NCBI RefSeq assembly: GCF_042408735.1 | Contig: NZ_JBHOQV010000126.1 | Coordinates: 145,616-209,615 of the forward strand | Reading direction: 5' to 3' | Source: Thermogemmatispora sp042408735 | Lineage (GTDB): Bacteria > Chloroflexota > Ktedonobacteria > Ktedonobacterales > Ktedonobacteraceae | Length of the DNA stretch: 64,000 nt | Shown: positions 51,934 to 61,105 of the stretch, piece by piece | Layout: each line of letters starts with the position of its first letter | How positions within the stretch are numbered: the first letter of the stretch is position 1 | Translations under genes and position numbers: made by a program | Notes under the pieces: generated by a model | Databases searched by the model: none | Told to the model about the DNA's origin: nothing | Seen by the model: the letters and a program-made list of their open reading frames with translations, nothing else

Positions 51934-54111
51934 ATGTGCTCTCTCCAGCTATCTTTACGCTATCTAAAGCGGGTTCCTGGGGGAGTCGGCAGGCTCTGGC
52001 CATGCTTGCAGGGCTGGTTGCCTGGCATTGGCCAGGCGGCGCTACTGCTGGGGGTGGCCCTGGCGATTCAATGGCCAGCCCCAGTGAATGGTGACCAACT
52101 GGTGGCCGCCTGGCGCGGGAGCGATCTTGTAGTGAGCCACTGGCCGATGGCTCTGGAGCTACAGCGGACGGTCGCCCAGGCTCATCGTCTGCCGCTGTGG
52201 AATCCCTATTTCGGCGGCGGCCTCCCTCTTGGGGCCGACCCTCTAGCCGCTCTCTTCTATCCGCCAACTCAATTGGTACACTTCTTTTCGCTGCGCGATT
52301 ACTTCTTTGTATTGATGACTCTGCATTTCTGGTGGGCCGGGCTGGGAACGCTTTTGCTGGCGCGCCGCGTCCTCGCTCTGCCGCGCTGGCCAGCTCTGGT
52401 GGCAGCGGTGGCTTACATGGCGACGCCGCGCCTGATCAGCCACCTGGGGGCCGGGCACGTAACGATCATGCAGGCGGTCTGTTGGTATCCCTGGCTGGCT
52501 CTGGCTACCTGGGCGAGCGTGCGCCAGCCGCTGCGTTGGGGACCGGCCCTGGCCCTCTGCCTGGCTATGCTGCTCCTGGCCGGTCACCCACAGATGGCCT
52601 ATTACGGCTTGCTGATGATGGCCGCCGTCGCCGTCTGCTTCCTGCTGCGGCGCTGGTGGTATGATGGCTGGCGCCCGGCCTTGCTCTCGTCGCTCTGCCT
52701 GCTCCTGGCCGGGGGCCTGGGGACGCTGCTGGCAGGCATTCACCTGCTGCCGCTGTTGGAACTGATGCGCTACTCGACGCGCGCCTATGCGCTTCATCCC
52801 AAGGATCAGATTACGCTCACGCAGTTCCTCCATGCCCTGGTGAGCGAGCCGCCACCCGGCTGGCTGACGTGGGAGGGTATGGTCGCTCCTGGGCTGAGTG
52901 TGCTCTGCCTGGCGGTTTTTGGCATCGCGAGCCGTGTGCGCAAAGCCTGGCTGCTGGCCCTGGGCATCGTCCTGGTGGCCAGCCTGGCGATGGGCCAGTC
53001 TTCGAAGGTCTACCATGTGGTGCAGCACTGGCTGCCGGATTTCGATCGCTTCCGTGGCCTGGCGCGCATCTGGTTCCTGGGTCTGCTGGGCATTGCCCTG
53101 CTGGCCGGCCTGGGAGCGGGGACGCTCACGCAGTCTCTGCAGCGCCTGAGCCGCGCGGCGAGCCTGGCGATGGGCCTGCTCCTGGTAGCCCTGGTCGCCA
53201 CAAACCTGGTGCTAGTTGATCAGCACTACTCGCAGGTTGGCTCGGTACGCTTGATTACCATGCCCTCGCCGATCGCCCTGGCCGCCCAGCGACTGGCCGG
53301 TGATGGGCGTATCTACAGTGTGCAGCAAAATATCCCGCAGTTGACCGCGGCTGAGCTGGAGCTGCGCCTGGCCGATGGGTCGGACCCGCTCCTGGTTGGG
53401 GCCTACGTCCAGTATATGGACCGCGCCGGGGGCTACTACGGTACCGGCTATCAGCAGCATATTCCTGCCTCGGACGCTCCCTGGTTTCGCCCTGATCCGC
53501 GCCTGCTCGGCCTGCTGCATGTCACGGTCCTGGTCTCGAGCCGCCCCCTGCACGACAGTCACCTGCTTCTGGCCGACAAGATCGACGGGACCTACCTCTA
53601 CCGAAACACCCTCGATGCCGGTCCAGCCTACCTGCTCAGTCCCGGCGCAAGCGGTCAATTGCCCACACTGGCTACCTATCGGCGTCTACCGGCCACGATC
53701 AAGCTGCTGCGCCTCCAGGACGATGAGCAGAGCTTCGAGGCGAGGAGCGCGAGCGGTGGCTATCTGGTGCTGGCAACGACGGCCTACCCAGGCTGGATTG
53801 CCGTGCTCGATGGACAACGAGTGCCGGTGCAAACGTTTGCCGGTCTGATGCCAGCGATTCGTGTTGGAGCTGGCAGGCACACGCTCAGCTACCTCTACCG
53901 GCCTGCCTCTGTCGCGCGGGGCGCGGCGCTCTCGGCTTTCGGACTGCTGTTGCTCCTCCTCTGGTTGGCCGGCTGGCAACTCTATCGACGGGGTCGCCTC
54001 CCACTTCCGCACCGGCATCCTGAGTCACCGAGAGTCACGCCAGAGCGGGCGCAGCCACTTAGCACGCCGACAGGCGAGATGGCAGCCCCGCTCGGCCAGG
54101 AACGACGCTGA
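51934..54111 (+). CDS. YfhO-like multi-pass membrane protein (GT-C type fold)
   Basis: The 725-residue protein has about 11-13 TM helices in residues 30-430 and again near 670-695, with an extracytoplasmic domain between. Features such as GSDLVVSHWPMALELQ, PLWNPYFGGGLPLGADPLAALFYPP and AVAYMATPRLISHLGAGHV match the YfhO family of predicted lipid-linked glycosyltransferases, where the early Asp is the likely catalytic residue. The C-terminal part (GGYLVLATTAYPGWIAVLDGQRVPVQTF) is the family beta-domain. A cell-envelope or polysaccharide decoration role is likely. Confidence 0.85.
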   Translation: MCSLQLSLRYLKRVPGGVGRLWPCLQGWLPGIGQAALLLGVALAIQWPAPVNGDQLVAAWRGSDLVVSHWPMALELQRTVAQAHRLPLWNPYFGGGLPLGADPLAALFYPPTQLVHFFSLRDYFFVLMTLHFWWAGLGTLLLARRVLALPRWPALVAAVAYMATPRLISHLGAGHVTIMQAVCWYPWLALATWASVRQPLRWGPALALCLAMLLLAGHPQMAYYGLLMMAAVAVCFLLRRWWYDGWRPALLSSLCLLLAGGLGTLLAGIHLLPLLELMRYSTRAYALHPKDQITLTQFLHALVSEPPPGWLTWEGMVAPGLSVLCLAVFGIASRVRKAWLLALGIVLVASLAMGQSSKVYHVVQHWLPDFDRFRGLARIWFLGLLGIALLAGLGAGTLTQSLQRLSRAASLAMGLLLVALVATNLVLVDQHYSQVGSVRLITMPSPIALAAQRLAGDGRIYSVQQNIPQLTAAELELRLADGSDPLLVGAYVQYMDRAGGYYGTGYQQHIPASDAPWFRPDPRLLGLLHVTVLVSSRPLHDSHLLLADKIDGTYLYRNTLDAGPAYLLSPGASGQLPTLATYRRLPATIKLLRLQDDEQSFEARSASGGYLVLATTAYPGWIAVLDGQRVPVQTFAGLMPAIRVGAGRHTLSYLYRPASVARGAALSAFGLLLLLLWLAGWQLYRRGRLPLPHRHPESPRVTPERAQPLSTPTGEMAAPLGQERR

Positions 54112-54227
54112 GGAAGGGGCGACAGAGACGAGGGAGCCAGGTCCCGGTAGCGGCACACTCCAATCTGCCTGGCACAGCTCCCCGTCCTGTCGCCTTTCCT
54201 TCCTCGGGACAGCGCAAGGTTTCCGAC

Positions 54228-55082
54228 TTAGCGCGGCTGGGGCTCAGGTGCTGAGGAGAGAGAGCTGCCGCTTGGGGCAGAGCTGCCTGACTGCACGCGA
54301 CGAGGTAGAAAGCTGCCAGCAACGCGGGCACCCAGTGTGCGCGGTACCAGGCGCGTGCTGAAGGCCATGAGCTTGTTGAGGAGGCCGGGAACAACCTGGC
54401 TGCGCCCTCGCTCTAGGGCATGCAGGCTGGCCGCCACAACCTGCTCGGGAGCGAGGATCAGCCCGGGCATACCTTCCTGGGAAGTCCCCATGACGGCAAA
54501 GAAGTTGGTGGCAACCGGACCGGGGCAGACCGCCACGACTCGCAGCCCACGGCGTCGATATTCTGCCCAGAGGGCCTGGCTGAAGGAGAGAACGAAGGCT
54601 TTGGTGGCCGCATAGACAGCCATGTGAGGAATGGGCAGGAAGGCCGCCAGCGAGGCAAGATTGATGATGGCCCCCTCCCCACGGGCCAGCATCGGCGGCA
54701 GGAGCCTATGAGTCAGATCGACGAGAGCCGCCACGTTGAGCATGATCTCTTCGTGCTCCCGCTCGGCAGCCTGCTCATCGAAGGGACCATAGGTGCCAAA
54801 GCCAGCATTGTTGATGAGCAAGTCTATCGCGAGGCCGCGCTCCTGCACGGCCTGGGCCAGCTGGGTCGCCGCACCCTCACGGCTGAGATCGAGAGCTACC
54901 ACCTCGGTCCGGACGCCATGCCGTTGGTGCAGTTCTGCGGCGAGCCGCCGCAGCCGCTCCTCTGAGCGGGCTACAAGAACGAGATGCATGCCGCGCGCCG
55001 CCAGGGCCTGCGCAAACGCCAGCCCAATACCAGACGAGGCGCCTGTAATCAGGGCTGTTTTGCCACGATAGTCGTACGCCAA
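54228..55082 (-). CDS. SDR family NAD(P)-dependent oxidoreductase (DltE-like)
   Basis: The 284-residue protein has TGASSGIG (13-20), NNAG (90-93), N115, S143, Y156 and K160, all in classical SDR positions. Arg residues after strand 2 (VARSEERLRRL) suggest NADPH. Its pattern is of the DltE/YqjQ-type ketoreductases. A TTG start (55082) is chosen because a perfect AGGAGG lies 6 nt upstream; the GTG at 55100 would place that site inside the gene. The C-terminal 25 residues are a Ser/Pro-rich tail. Confidence 0.9.
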   Translation of the reverse strand: MAYDYRGKTALITGASSGIGLAFAQALAARGMHLVLVARSEERLRRLAAELHQRHGVRTEVVALDLSREGAATQLAQAVQERGLAIDLLINNAGFGTYGPFDEQAAEREHEEIMLNVAALVDLTHRLLPPMLARGEGAIINLASLAAFLPIPHMAVYAATKAFVLSFSQALWAEYRRRGLRVVAVCPGPVATNFFAVMGTSQEGMPGLILAPEQVVAASLHALERGRSQVVPGLLNKLMAFSTRLVPRTLGARVAGSFLPRRVQSGSSAPSGSSLSSAPEPQPR

Positions 55083-55088
55083 GAGAAT

Positions 55089-55094
55089 CCTCCT
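55089..55094 (-). promoter_or_regulatory. Shine-Dalgarno site supporting a TTG start
   Basis: AGGAGG on the minus strand with a 6-nt spacer to TTG 55082. The remaining gap to 55427 shows nothing else I can assign. Confidence 0.7.
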
Positions 55095-55427
55095 GTTCAC
55101 CTTTCAAAGGACACGAGCCGCTTACTTGCCTCATCGCTACCGATCGCGCCATCGACGCACGCCGCAGCGTAGTTCACCTTGACAGCGCTCCTTTTGCTGT
55201 GACACGCTGTAGAGGGAAGATCGGTACGTGAATAGGTAGCAGAGGCGAGGGCACCTGCCTGCGCCCTCGCCAGCGGCAGCTGAGTCGACAACCCTGGTTC
55301 GGGCCTGGTGCCTCGGGGCATCGCTGTCCAGTCTCTAGAGAGAATAGTAGCGCCGGCATGTGGGGGCACTTCAAGAGCATCCTTCCCCTCTAGCACGATC
55401 AGCCTGGTGGCGGTCGCTGAAGCATAG

Positions 55428-56968
55428 ATGAAAGTCCTGATCAATCGCAATTTCGCGCTGCTCTGGCTCGGCCAGGCCATTTCCAACCTGGGCGACGTGA
55501 TTCTAGGAGCAGCGCTTGTACTTTGGATCGCTAACGATTTCGGACGGGGGCACTCCTGGGCGCCGGTGGCTGTCAGTGGGGTCTTTATCGCGGAATATGT
55601 GCCGGTGGCCTTGATCGGTCCCCTGGCGGGCGTCTTTGTCGATCGCTGGTCGCGGCGGCTGACCAGGCTGCGCACCGACGGGCTGTGCCTGGCCTTGACG
55701 GGCTGCCTGGCCTGGATGCTGGCCCCCTTCATCCCTTTTGTAGGAAAGCTGGAGCCGCCCCTCGGCTGGCAGTTAGGTGCTGTCTACACCGTGGTGCTGC
55801 TCGCCCAAAGCTGCAGTTAGTTCTTTAATCCTGCCCGCCTGGCTCTGATCGGGGATTTGTGGGAGCGGAGGACCTGGCGCGGGCTACAAGCCTGAGCCAG
55901 GCCACGATGGGACTCTCGGTGATCATCGGGCCTGCCATCGGCTCCCTGCTGGTCTTCAATTTCGGCATCCAGTGGGCCGTGATCGCCGATGCCCTCTCGT
56001 TCGCTGTCTCTTTCCTCACGATCGCCCTCATCGACGTGCCGGTTGAGAAGCGCCTGGGCGGCGGGCACGTCAGCTTTGGCCAGGATTCCCAGGCCGGGCT
56101 GGGCGTGCTGGTCGACAATCGGGGTCTGCTGGCCGTCTTGCTGGCCAGCCTGCTCAGTATGAGCGCTTTCGGGGCCTTGAATGCTCTGGCGATCTTTTTT
56201 GTGACCGATAACCTGCATGCGCATGCCCACCCCGACCTCTATGGCCCGCTGGGAACGGTGCTCGGTCTGGGCGCCATCGCCGGAGCTTTGATTGCTGGCC
56301 TGATCGCCAGCCGCCTCGGACTGGCGCGCCTGCTCTGGGGCGCCAGCTTGCTTCTGGGCTTGACTACGCTGCTGCTCGCGCGCATGATAAGCGTCGGCCC
56401 AGCCTTCGGCCTGATATTCCTGGTGGGTGCAGCCTGGATCGCCGTCAACGTGGCCGTCGAGCTGCTGGTGCTGCGGCTGACGGCCCGCGACTTTGTCGGG
56501 CGAGTGACGGCGGTTCTCACGCCGGCGGGCAGCCTGGCCCCGGTACTGAGCGCAGCCCTGGCCGGCGCCCTCGTTAGCACCGTGCTGCACGATTTTCACG
56601 CAAGGCTGCTCGGCCTGACCTTTGTTCAGTATCCTCAAGCGGATCGAAGCCTCTGCAACCTCAACACCTCCCAATACCCCGGCTGCGGCGGCATCGGTGC
56701 CCTGGTACTGCTGGGCAGCCTGGTCGTACGCCTGCTGATGCACGATGTGCATTTTCTGGACGAGCAGCCAGGGCCGGAGATGCCAGCCCTGGCGCCTTCC
56801 CGCGATCAGGCCGGCGAGGCCGAGACGCAGGATAGCCAGTCCGGTCGAGCCGTCCACAACCTCCCTCCTCTCCCCACTCACCTCCTCGACCCCGTCACTT
56901 CACGTGGAGCCTCCTTCTTCCAGCCTGGCCAGCTCCTCTTCAAGCTTCTGCATCCGCTGACGGCGTAG
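55428..56968 (+). pseudogene. Broken MFS transporter gene carrying a CRISPR repeat copy
   Basis: Residues from MKVLINRNFALLWLGQAISNLGD to the C-terminus read as a 12-TM major facilitator exporter (macrolide-efflux-like), but not in one frame. A TAG at 55818-55820 replaces the CAG expected in AQSCSQFFNPARLALIGDL, and about 40 bp later one G is missing (near 55857-55861), shifting to the frame of VGAEDLARATSLSQATMG. Near the last TM helices, 56625-56659 is an exact reverse copy of the CRISPR repeat, read in frame as VQYPQADRSLCN. The last 69 bp overlap the thioesterase gene on the other strand. It is almost certainly non-functional. Confidence 0.85.
56625..56659 (-). repeat. Solitary CRISPR repeat copy outside the array
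   Basis: These 35 bp match bases 1-35 of the 37-bp array repeat without mismatch, in reverse orientation (TTCAGTATCC... to ...CCTCTGCAAC on the plus strand). Only the final two bases of the repeat (AG) differ. The nearest array repeat is 4.6 kb away. No second repeat or spacer-sized unit flanks it. Confidence 0.95.
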
Positions 56969-57454
56969 GCGGGCTCGCTCGATAATGGTCCTTTCCTCCT
57001 CATCGCCAGGGACCAGCGGCGGAACCGGCGTAGGTTTGCCGTGTTCGTCCAGCGCTACGTAGATCACGCGACTGCTAGCGACATGCCGCACTTCGCCGGT
57101 CAGCGGGTCCTCCGCTGTGACGCGCACCCCGACCTCCATACTGGTGCGTCCAACGTACTCGAGCTGGCAATGCACGGAGACAACGTCTCCCAAATAAGCA
57201 GGAGCCAGAAAGTCGAAGCGCTCAACGCGCGCGGTGACGACGTTTCGATGCGAGTGCTTGATGGCGACCACGGCCGCCGCTTCGTCGACCATGCGCATGA
57301 TGACGCCGCCGTGGACGTTGCCGTTAGCGTTGGCGTCCAACACCCCCATCAGGCGACTACTGGTCGTGCGGGAGTAGGCAATGGTATGCCCCTGGCTGCG
57401 GTCGACCGCGGACGGCGGCCTTTCTCGCTCTTTAGCTTTGTCGAATAGCTCCAT
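56900..57454 (-). CDS. Hotdog-fold acyl-CoA thioesterase
   Basis: The 184-residue protein resembles YciA/BACH-type acyl-CoA thioesterases: LMGVLDANANGNVHGGVIMRMVDEAAAVVA with the conserved N-x-H-G-G, then ARVERFDFLAPAYLGDVVSVHCQLEYVGRTSMEVGVRV. It has one hotdog domain and a charged coiled C-terminal tail. AAAGGAG precedes the ATG by 4-5 nt. It hydrolyses acyl-CoA to free acid and CoA. Its 3' end overlaps the MFS pseudogene by 69 bp. Confidence 0.92.
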   Translation of the reverse strand: MELFDKAKERERPPSAVDRSQGHTIAYSRTTSSRLMGVLDANANGNVHGGVIMRMVDEAAAVVAIKHSHRNVVTARVERFDFLAPAYLGDVVSVHCQLEYVGRTSMEVGVRVTAEDPLTGEVRHVASSRVIYVALDEHGKPTPVPPLVPGDEEERTIIERARLRRQRMQKLEEELARLEEGGST

Positions 57455-57541
57455 GCGCTCCTTTCACTCCGTAGGTTGCTAGCAGGTGCCGAGCTCCACC
57501 GCGTGCTCAGCAGAGAGGTATGGCCTGCGTCTTCCCCCACC

Positions 57542-58180
57542 TCACGAGCTGAAGGTGAAGGACTGGAGCATCGGCTGAAACTCTCCTTGATCGGCCAGGT
57601 CGAAAACTGCCTGGGCCGTGGCATAGGCGATGGTAAAGCCGCGTGTCTGAGGCGAGTTCGCCGGATGGTTGACGGCCAGCACCACGATTTTGACGGGTAC
57701 CGGACTGGGCTGGCCGCCAACGCTCAGGTCACCGGTGGCCGCTCCCTGGCTCCAGCGCTCGCCGGCCACACTGACGGTCGGGTCAACGCTGGCTGGCTGA
57801 TAGTGGGTGACCTGCGAGCGGAAGAGCTGGAGACCCAGGGTGACCTGCTCTTGTGCCGAGACGACGCCGTTCGGGTTGGGCTGAACATGCACCGAGAGAT
57901 AGGCGATGCCCTGGGGATCAGAGAAGGTAACGAAGCCCGGCTTGCTGGTGTCGACTTTCCAGCCATGCGGATAGCCAATAACGTAGCCGTCGCCTCGATA
58001 GCTGACAAGATTGGAAGTCGAGACAGTACCAGAGACACTGGACGGCTGGTGCGTCGGCGTTGGCGTTGGGGCGCTTGTCGTACCGCCAAAGAGATTACAG
58101 GCGCTCACCATGCTTATGAGAATGAGGGAGCAGCATGCTCCCAGGCAGAGGCGTGTAAGCTGTTTGATGGAATGTCTCAT
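57542..58180 (-). CDS. Hypothetical lipoprotein (PsbP/LpqN-like fold possible)
   Basis: The 212-residue protein has a signal peptide with lipobox MVSAC (about residues 24-28), a Thr/Pro-rich linker and a domain starting NLVSYRGDGYVIGYPHGWKVDTSKPGFVTFSDPQGIAYLSVHVQPN. This beta-rich pattern is like PsbP/LpqN-type lipoprotein domains. It should be anchored to the outer face of the membrane. ATG 58180 is chosen as the start of the signal peptide, with GAGGG upstream. Function unknown. Confidence 0.75.
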   Translation of the reverse strand: MRHSIKQLTRLCLGACCSLILISMVSACNLFGGTTSAPTPTPTHQPSSVSGTVSTSNLVSYRGDGYVIGYPHGWKVDTSKPGFVTFSDPQGIAYLSVHVQPNPNGVVSAQEQVTLGLQLFRSQVTHYQPASVDPTVSVAGERWSQGAATGDLSVGGQPSPVPVKIVVLAVNHPANSPQTRGFTIAYATAQAVFDLADQGEFQPMLQSFTFSS

Positions 58181-58255
58181 CGCTGGGTAGCCCTCGCATT
58201 CTTTATCTGCTCGCCTGTGATCGGCGCGCAAACGGCTCAGTTCGATGCGCCGCCT

Positions 58256-58285
58256 ATTATAGCAGCCTGCCTGAGTCTGGGCCAA
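58256..58285 (-). promoter_or_regulatory. Promoter of the lipoprotein gene
   Basis: The minus strand has TTGGCC (58285-58280), an 18-bp spacer, and TATAAT (58261-58256) preceded by TGC (extended -10). Confidence 0.7.
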
Positions 58286-58807
58286 CTTGCTGGCCCAATG
58301 GTGGCCCGCTTACACCTACTCGCGCCAAGCCACTTGTACGCCGAAGATAACGACCCTCCCCTTGCTTTTTGTGGGCTGATCCCAGACTCGTTTTCCACCC
58401 CCAGACGCGGACGCCGCGAGAGCTTACAAGGCCTCGAGTGCCGACGGGACGGTCTGACCGCCAACCGTCCCTCGCCCGTCCGGCCAGGTGGCAGCCGCAA
58501 GGCCCACTGCCGACTGGCTGACCCTCTCTCCTCCCTGCCAGTCCACCAAAGAGGGCAGCACAGGGCCAGGGTACTTCCTGCTCCGCCCTCCTTTCACACG
58601 CCAGGCTGTGCTACAAGCGAGAGAATCAGCCTGCCAGCCGTGTTCTTGCTGAGAGCCGCCAGCCTTACTGTTGATGACAGAGCCGCTGTGGCCGGAGCCA
58701 GGAAGCAAGCGCCATGCTAACGGTTGCGGGCCGGCGCGCAAGACGATACGCCCAAACAGCATAGCAGATCACAACCACAGCGCGCATGCGACAGGAGGTA
58801 GAGCGCC
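58286..58807. other. Intergenic region upstream of the PhoU-like gene
   Basis: No gene is supported. No -35/-10 pair for the rightward PhoU-like gene is evident. Confidence 0.4.
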
Positions 58808-59653
58808 ATGTCAGAAATCGATCCGATGTTGCCAGCGATCGACCCGTCCTTTCCTGTATCGACCGTCGAGGCTCTCTGGACCCGTCTGATCTACCTGGGC
58901 ATGCTTACGAGCGAGCGGCTCAGACTGGCCCTGAGAGCGGTAGCCAGCGTAGACCTGGCTCTGGCCCAGAGCCTGCAGCAGCGCGATCCGCGGTTGATCG
59001 CCCTTGGGCAGAGGATAGAAGAAGAGGCCCGCCGCCTGCTGGCCCAGCCAGGCGAAGGGCTAGCTCCGAGCACCAGTCGGCTGCGCCTCCTCTGCTCACT
59101 CCCCCTGCTCGTGGGCATACTCCTGCAGTTGGCTGAAGAGGCAGGCGAGATAGCCCGTCTCCTGCTCTGGCTGCAGGGTCCTACTCCGCCGCTGTTGGTT
59201 AGCCAGCAAGGGCAGGCGAACGGGGCCACCACCGCTTCGGTTCTACCCGTGGCGGCCTTCTTCGAGCGCCTCACCTTGCTCGGTCAGCAGGCAAGCGCGC
59301 TGACACAGGCCACTATCGGGGCTCTGGCTCGCTGGGATACCCAGGAGGCCCAGCGCTTGTGGCGTCGGCAGCGCTATTTTCGCTGCCACCTCGCGCGCCT
59401 ACAGCATGATCTGTTGACTGGCCTGACCACTCTGGCCAATGAAAGACCCGGCGAGCAGTCCGGCAACGGACCAGGTCAACGCTGGTTCATGCTCCTGTGG
59501 GGCTTCGTCTCTTCTCTGCGGGACATCAGTCTCCAGGAGAGTGCCCTCTGTGAGCGGCTGGTTTTCCTGGTCGAGGGCCTGCGCGATATGCGCACGTTGC
59601 AGCGTGTCGCCCGCCAGCTCCAGATTCGCTGCCCCCCTGAGCAGGTCCAGTAG
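58808..59653 (+). CDS. PhoU-like helical protein
   Basis: The 281-residue protein is almost all helical with two similar halves, as in PhoU: VEALWTRLIYLGMLTSERLRLALRAVASVDLALAQSLQQRDPRLIALGQRIEEEARRLL in the first half and FFERLTLLGQQASALTQATIGALARWDTQEAQRLWRRQRYFRCHLARLQHDLLTGL in the second. PhoU proteins control the Pst phosphate system and often bind metals. The usual E/DxxxD metal motifs are degraded. No pst genes are adjacent, so it may serve another transporter. CAGGAGGT lies before the ATG. Confidence 0.7.
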   Translation: MSEIDPMLPAIDPSFPVSTVEALWTRLIYLGMLTSERLRLALRAVASVDLALAQSLQQRDPRLIALGQRIEEEARRLLAQPGEGLAPSTSRLRLLCSLPLLVGILLQLAEEAGEIARLLLWLQGPTPPLLVSQQGQANGATTASVLPVAAFFERLTLLGQQASALTQATIGALARWDTQEAQRLWRRQRYFRCHLARLQHDLLTGLTTLANERPGEQSGNGPGQRWFMLLWGFVSSLRDISLQESALCERLVFLVEGLRDMRTLQRVARQLQIRCPPEQVQ

Positions 59654-59832
59654 AGCCAGGCCGGCCTGACGAGGGAGGGGACAGCGAGGAGCCAGCACAG
59701 CCGGGAGGGCAGCGAGGAAGGGCACCCCGGTCCAGTACAGACCAGGGCCACACCAGACTCAGCTTCAGTCCGGCCCGGCCTGCGCTGCTCCTCACTCCTC
59801 TATCTCTAGAGAGTCAGGCTCAGCCGGGGGCG

Positions 59833-60342
59833 TCAGGCTAGCTGCAGCTCCTCAATGGCCCGCAGCACCTCTTGAGCGTGCCCATCTGGCTTGACACTCC
59901 GCCAAATCTTGCGGATGACCCCATCGCGATCGATGAGAAAGGTCATGCGCTGCACACCCAGGTACTTGCGACCATAGAGCGTCTTTTCTCCGTAAGCGCC
60001 GTACTGGCGGGCCACGCTGGCCCCTACATCGGCCAGCAAGGGGAATGGGAGATGATATTTTTCGGCAAAGTCACGGTGCGAGTCGACCTCATCGGCACTA
60101 ATGCCAAGCACGGCGATGCCGCGCCTGCGGAACTCGGGATGCATATCGCGGAAGTTGCAGGCTTCGGTCGTACAGCCGGGAGTATTATCTTTCGGATAGA
60201 AGTAGAGGACGACAGTACGCCCGCGCAGGTCGGCCAGATGGAGCTGATCACCGCTTGTCTCGTCGCCCCCCACAACGGGTAGGGTGAAATCTGGGGCGGG
60301 CTGGCCCTCCGACAGGACAGTCCGCTCTATTGTTTCGCTCAT
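59833..60342 (-). CDS. bcp: Thioredoxin-dependent peroxiredoxin, Bcp/PrxQ type
   Basis: The 169-residue enzyme reduces peroxides. The peroxidatic C57 lies in DNTPGCTTEACNFRD and the resolving C62 five residues on, the atypical 2-Cys PrxQ arrangement. FYPKDNTPG and the YGRKYLGVQRMTFLIDRDG segment are typical. ATG 60342 follows AAAGGA. The next gene-like sequence upstream is only a remnant. Confidence 0.95.
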   Translation of the reverse strand: MSETIERTVLSEGQPAPDFTLPVVGGDETSGDQLHLADLRGRTVVLYFYPKDNTPGCTTEACNFRDMHPEFRRRGIAVLGISADEVDSHRDFAEKYHLPFPLLADVGASVARQYGAYGEKTLYGRKYLGVQRMTFLIDRDGVIRKIWRSVKPDGHAQEVLRAIEELQLA

Positions 60343-60501
60343 GGCAGATCCTTTCACTAGAAGCTTCGGCTCTTCGCCCAGATCAGGCGGAAGACCGGCG
60401 CCCACAAAAGGCGCTATTTACACAGTACCACCGTTCTTCCATGGCTGGCAACGGCTCGCGACCACAGACGCGGACGGTCCACCAGCGCCAGAGCGCACCC
60501 T

Positions 60502-60585
60502 TCAGGGGACGGGGGTGATCTTGAGCAGCCGTTCTGCATCGGCACGGACGATCTTTTCACAATCGGCAGGATTGAGTGCAGCCTG
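60502..60585 (-). pseudogene. C-terminal remnant of an amidohydrolase-like gene
   Basis: A frame of about 27 codons ends NPADCEKIVRADAERLLKITPVP and a stop. This resembles the C-terminal helix of amidohydrolase-2 (ACMSD-like) proteins, which end in EKI..NAERLL. The frame is cut by a stop at 60586-60588 and joins AT-rich sequence. It is probably what remains of a gene lost by rearrangement. Confidence 0.4.
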
Positions 60586-60605
60586 TCAGAGAGAGGCTTA
60601 GATCT

Positions 60606-60720
60606 GCATATTTCATATATGTGACAGATTAAAAAAATATTTTTCAATATTATAGAACATCTTTTTAAATATCATTAATAAGTTATTATCCGTATTGGAT
60701 GCTTAAGTAGAATATTGAGA
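60606..60720. other. AT-rich tract, leader-like
   Basis: About 115 bp of strongly AT-rich sequence with T and A runs, in sharp contrast to the surrounding 60% GC. It lies 80 bp before a decayed CRISPR repeat and 515 bp before the intact array. CRISPR leaders are often AT-rich, so it may be an old leader. Confidence 0.5.
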
Positions 60721-60802
60721 GGAATATAGCGGCTGGCTGTCTCTGGCAGGATCCAGCCAGGGAGTTGGTACGAAGCGATCCAGAACATCCCCTACTGATA
60801 GG

Positions 60803-60839
60803 GTTGCAGAAGCCACGATCCGCTTCTGGGTACTGAAAG
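60803..60839 (+). repeat. Decayed CRISPR repeat upstream of the array
   Basis: The 37-bp unit matches the array repeat at 31 of 37 positions, in array orientation; both ends (GTTGCAGA and TACTGAAAG) and the middle GATCCGCTT are intact. The changes keep the short ATCC/GGAT stem as ATCC/GGGT with a G-U pair. No second decayed unit is seen at spacer distance. Confidence 0.8.
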
Positions 60840-60984
60840 ATTTGGGTGTGTGGGCTGCCCTGCTTGCGAGCGGTTTCACTTCCCCCACGGGGCTGGACCA
60901 GCAACTTGACCAGGAATCCTCCCCCCGCCACAAATTGGTGCTTGTGAGGCGCCGCTTCGAAACTCGCCAGACAAGCATCCGGTG

Positions 60985-61005
60985 AAAGGGCGTCGAGCGC
61001 CCTTT
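60985..61005. repeat. Hairpin AAAGGGCG-N5-CGCCCTTT
   Basis: An 8-bp perfect stem in the pre-array region. A second hairpin, AGCTGC/GCAGCT, follows at about 61017-61035. Neither has a T-run. Confidence 0.5.
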
Positions 61006-61064
61006 GAGGGTCCAAAAGCTGCCTCTTATGCAGCTCTGATTATTTAGAATAGGTTCATGACCGC

Positions 61065-61105
61065 TCGAAACTCGCCCCTTCAACGCTGCAGCCAACGAGT
61101 TTCGA
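61065..61105. repeat. 10-bp inverted repeat upstream of the array
   Basis: TCGAAACTCG (61065-61074) and CGAGTTTCGA (61096-61105) are exact inverted copies 21 bp apart. A third, direct copy of TCGAAACTCG is at 60957-60966. They may mark the array leader or a protein-binding site. Confidence 0.55.

Noticed and set aside
55818..55820. In-frame stop of the MFS gene as a recoded codon
   Set aside because: It is TAG, whereas tRNA-Sec reads UGA, and a frameshift follows 40 bp later, so decay is the simpler explanation.
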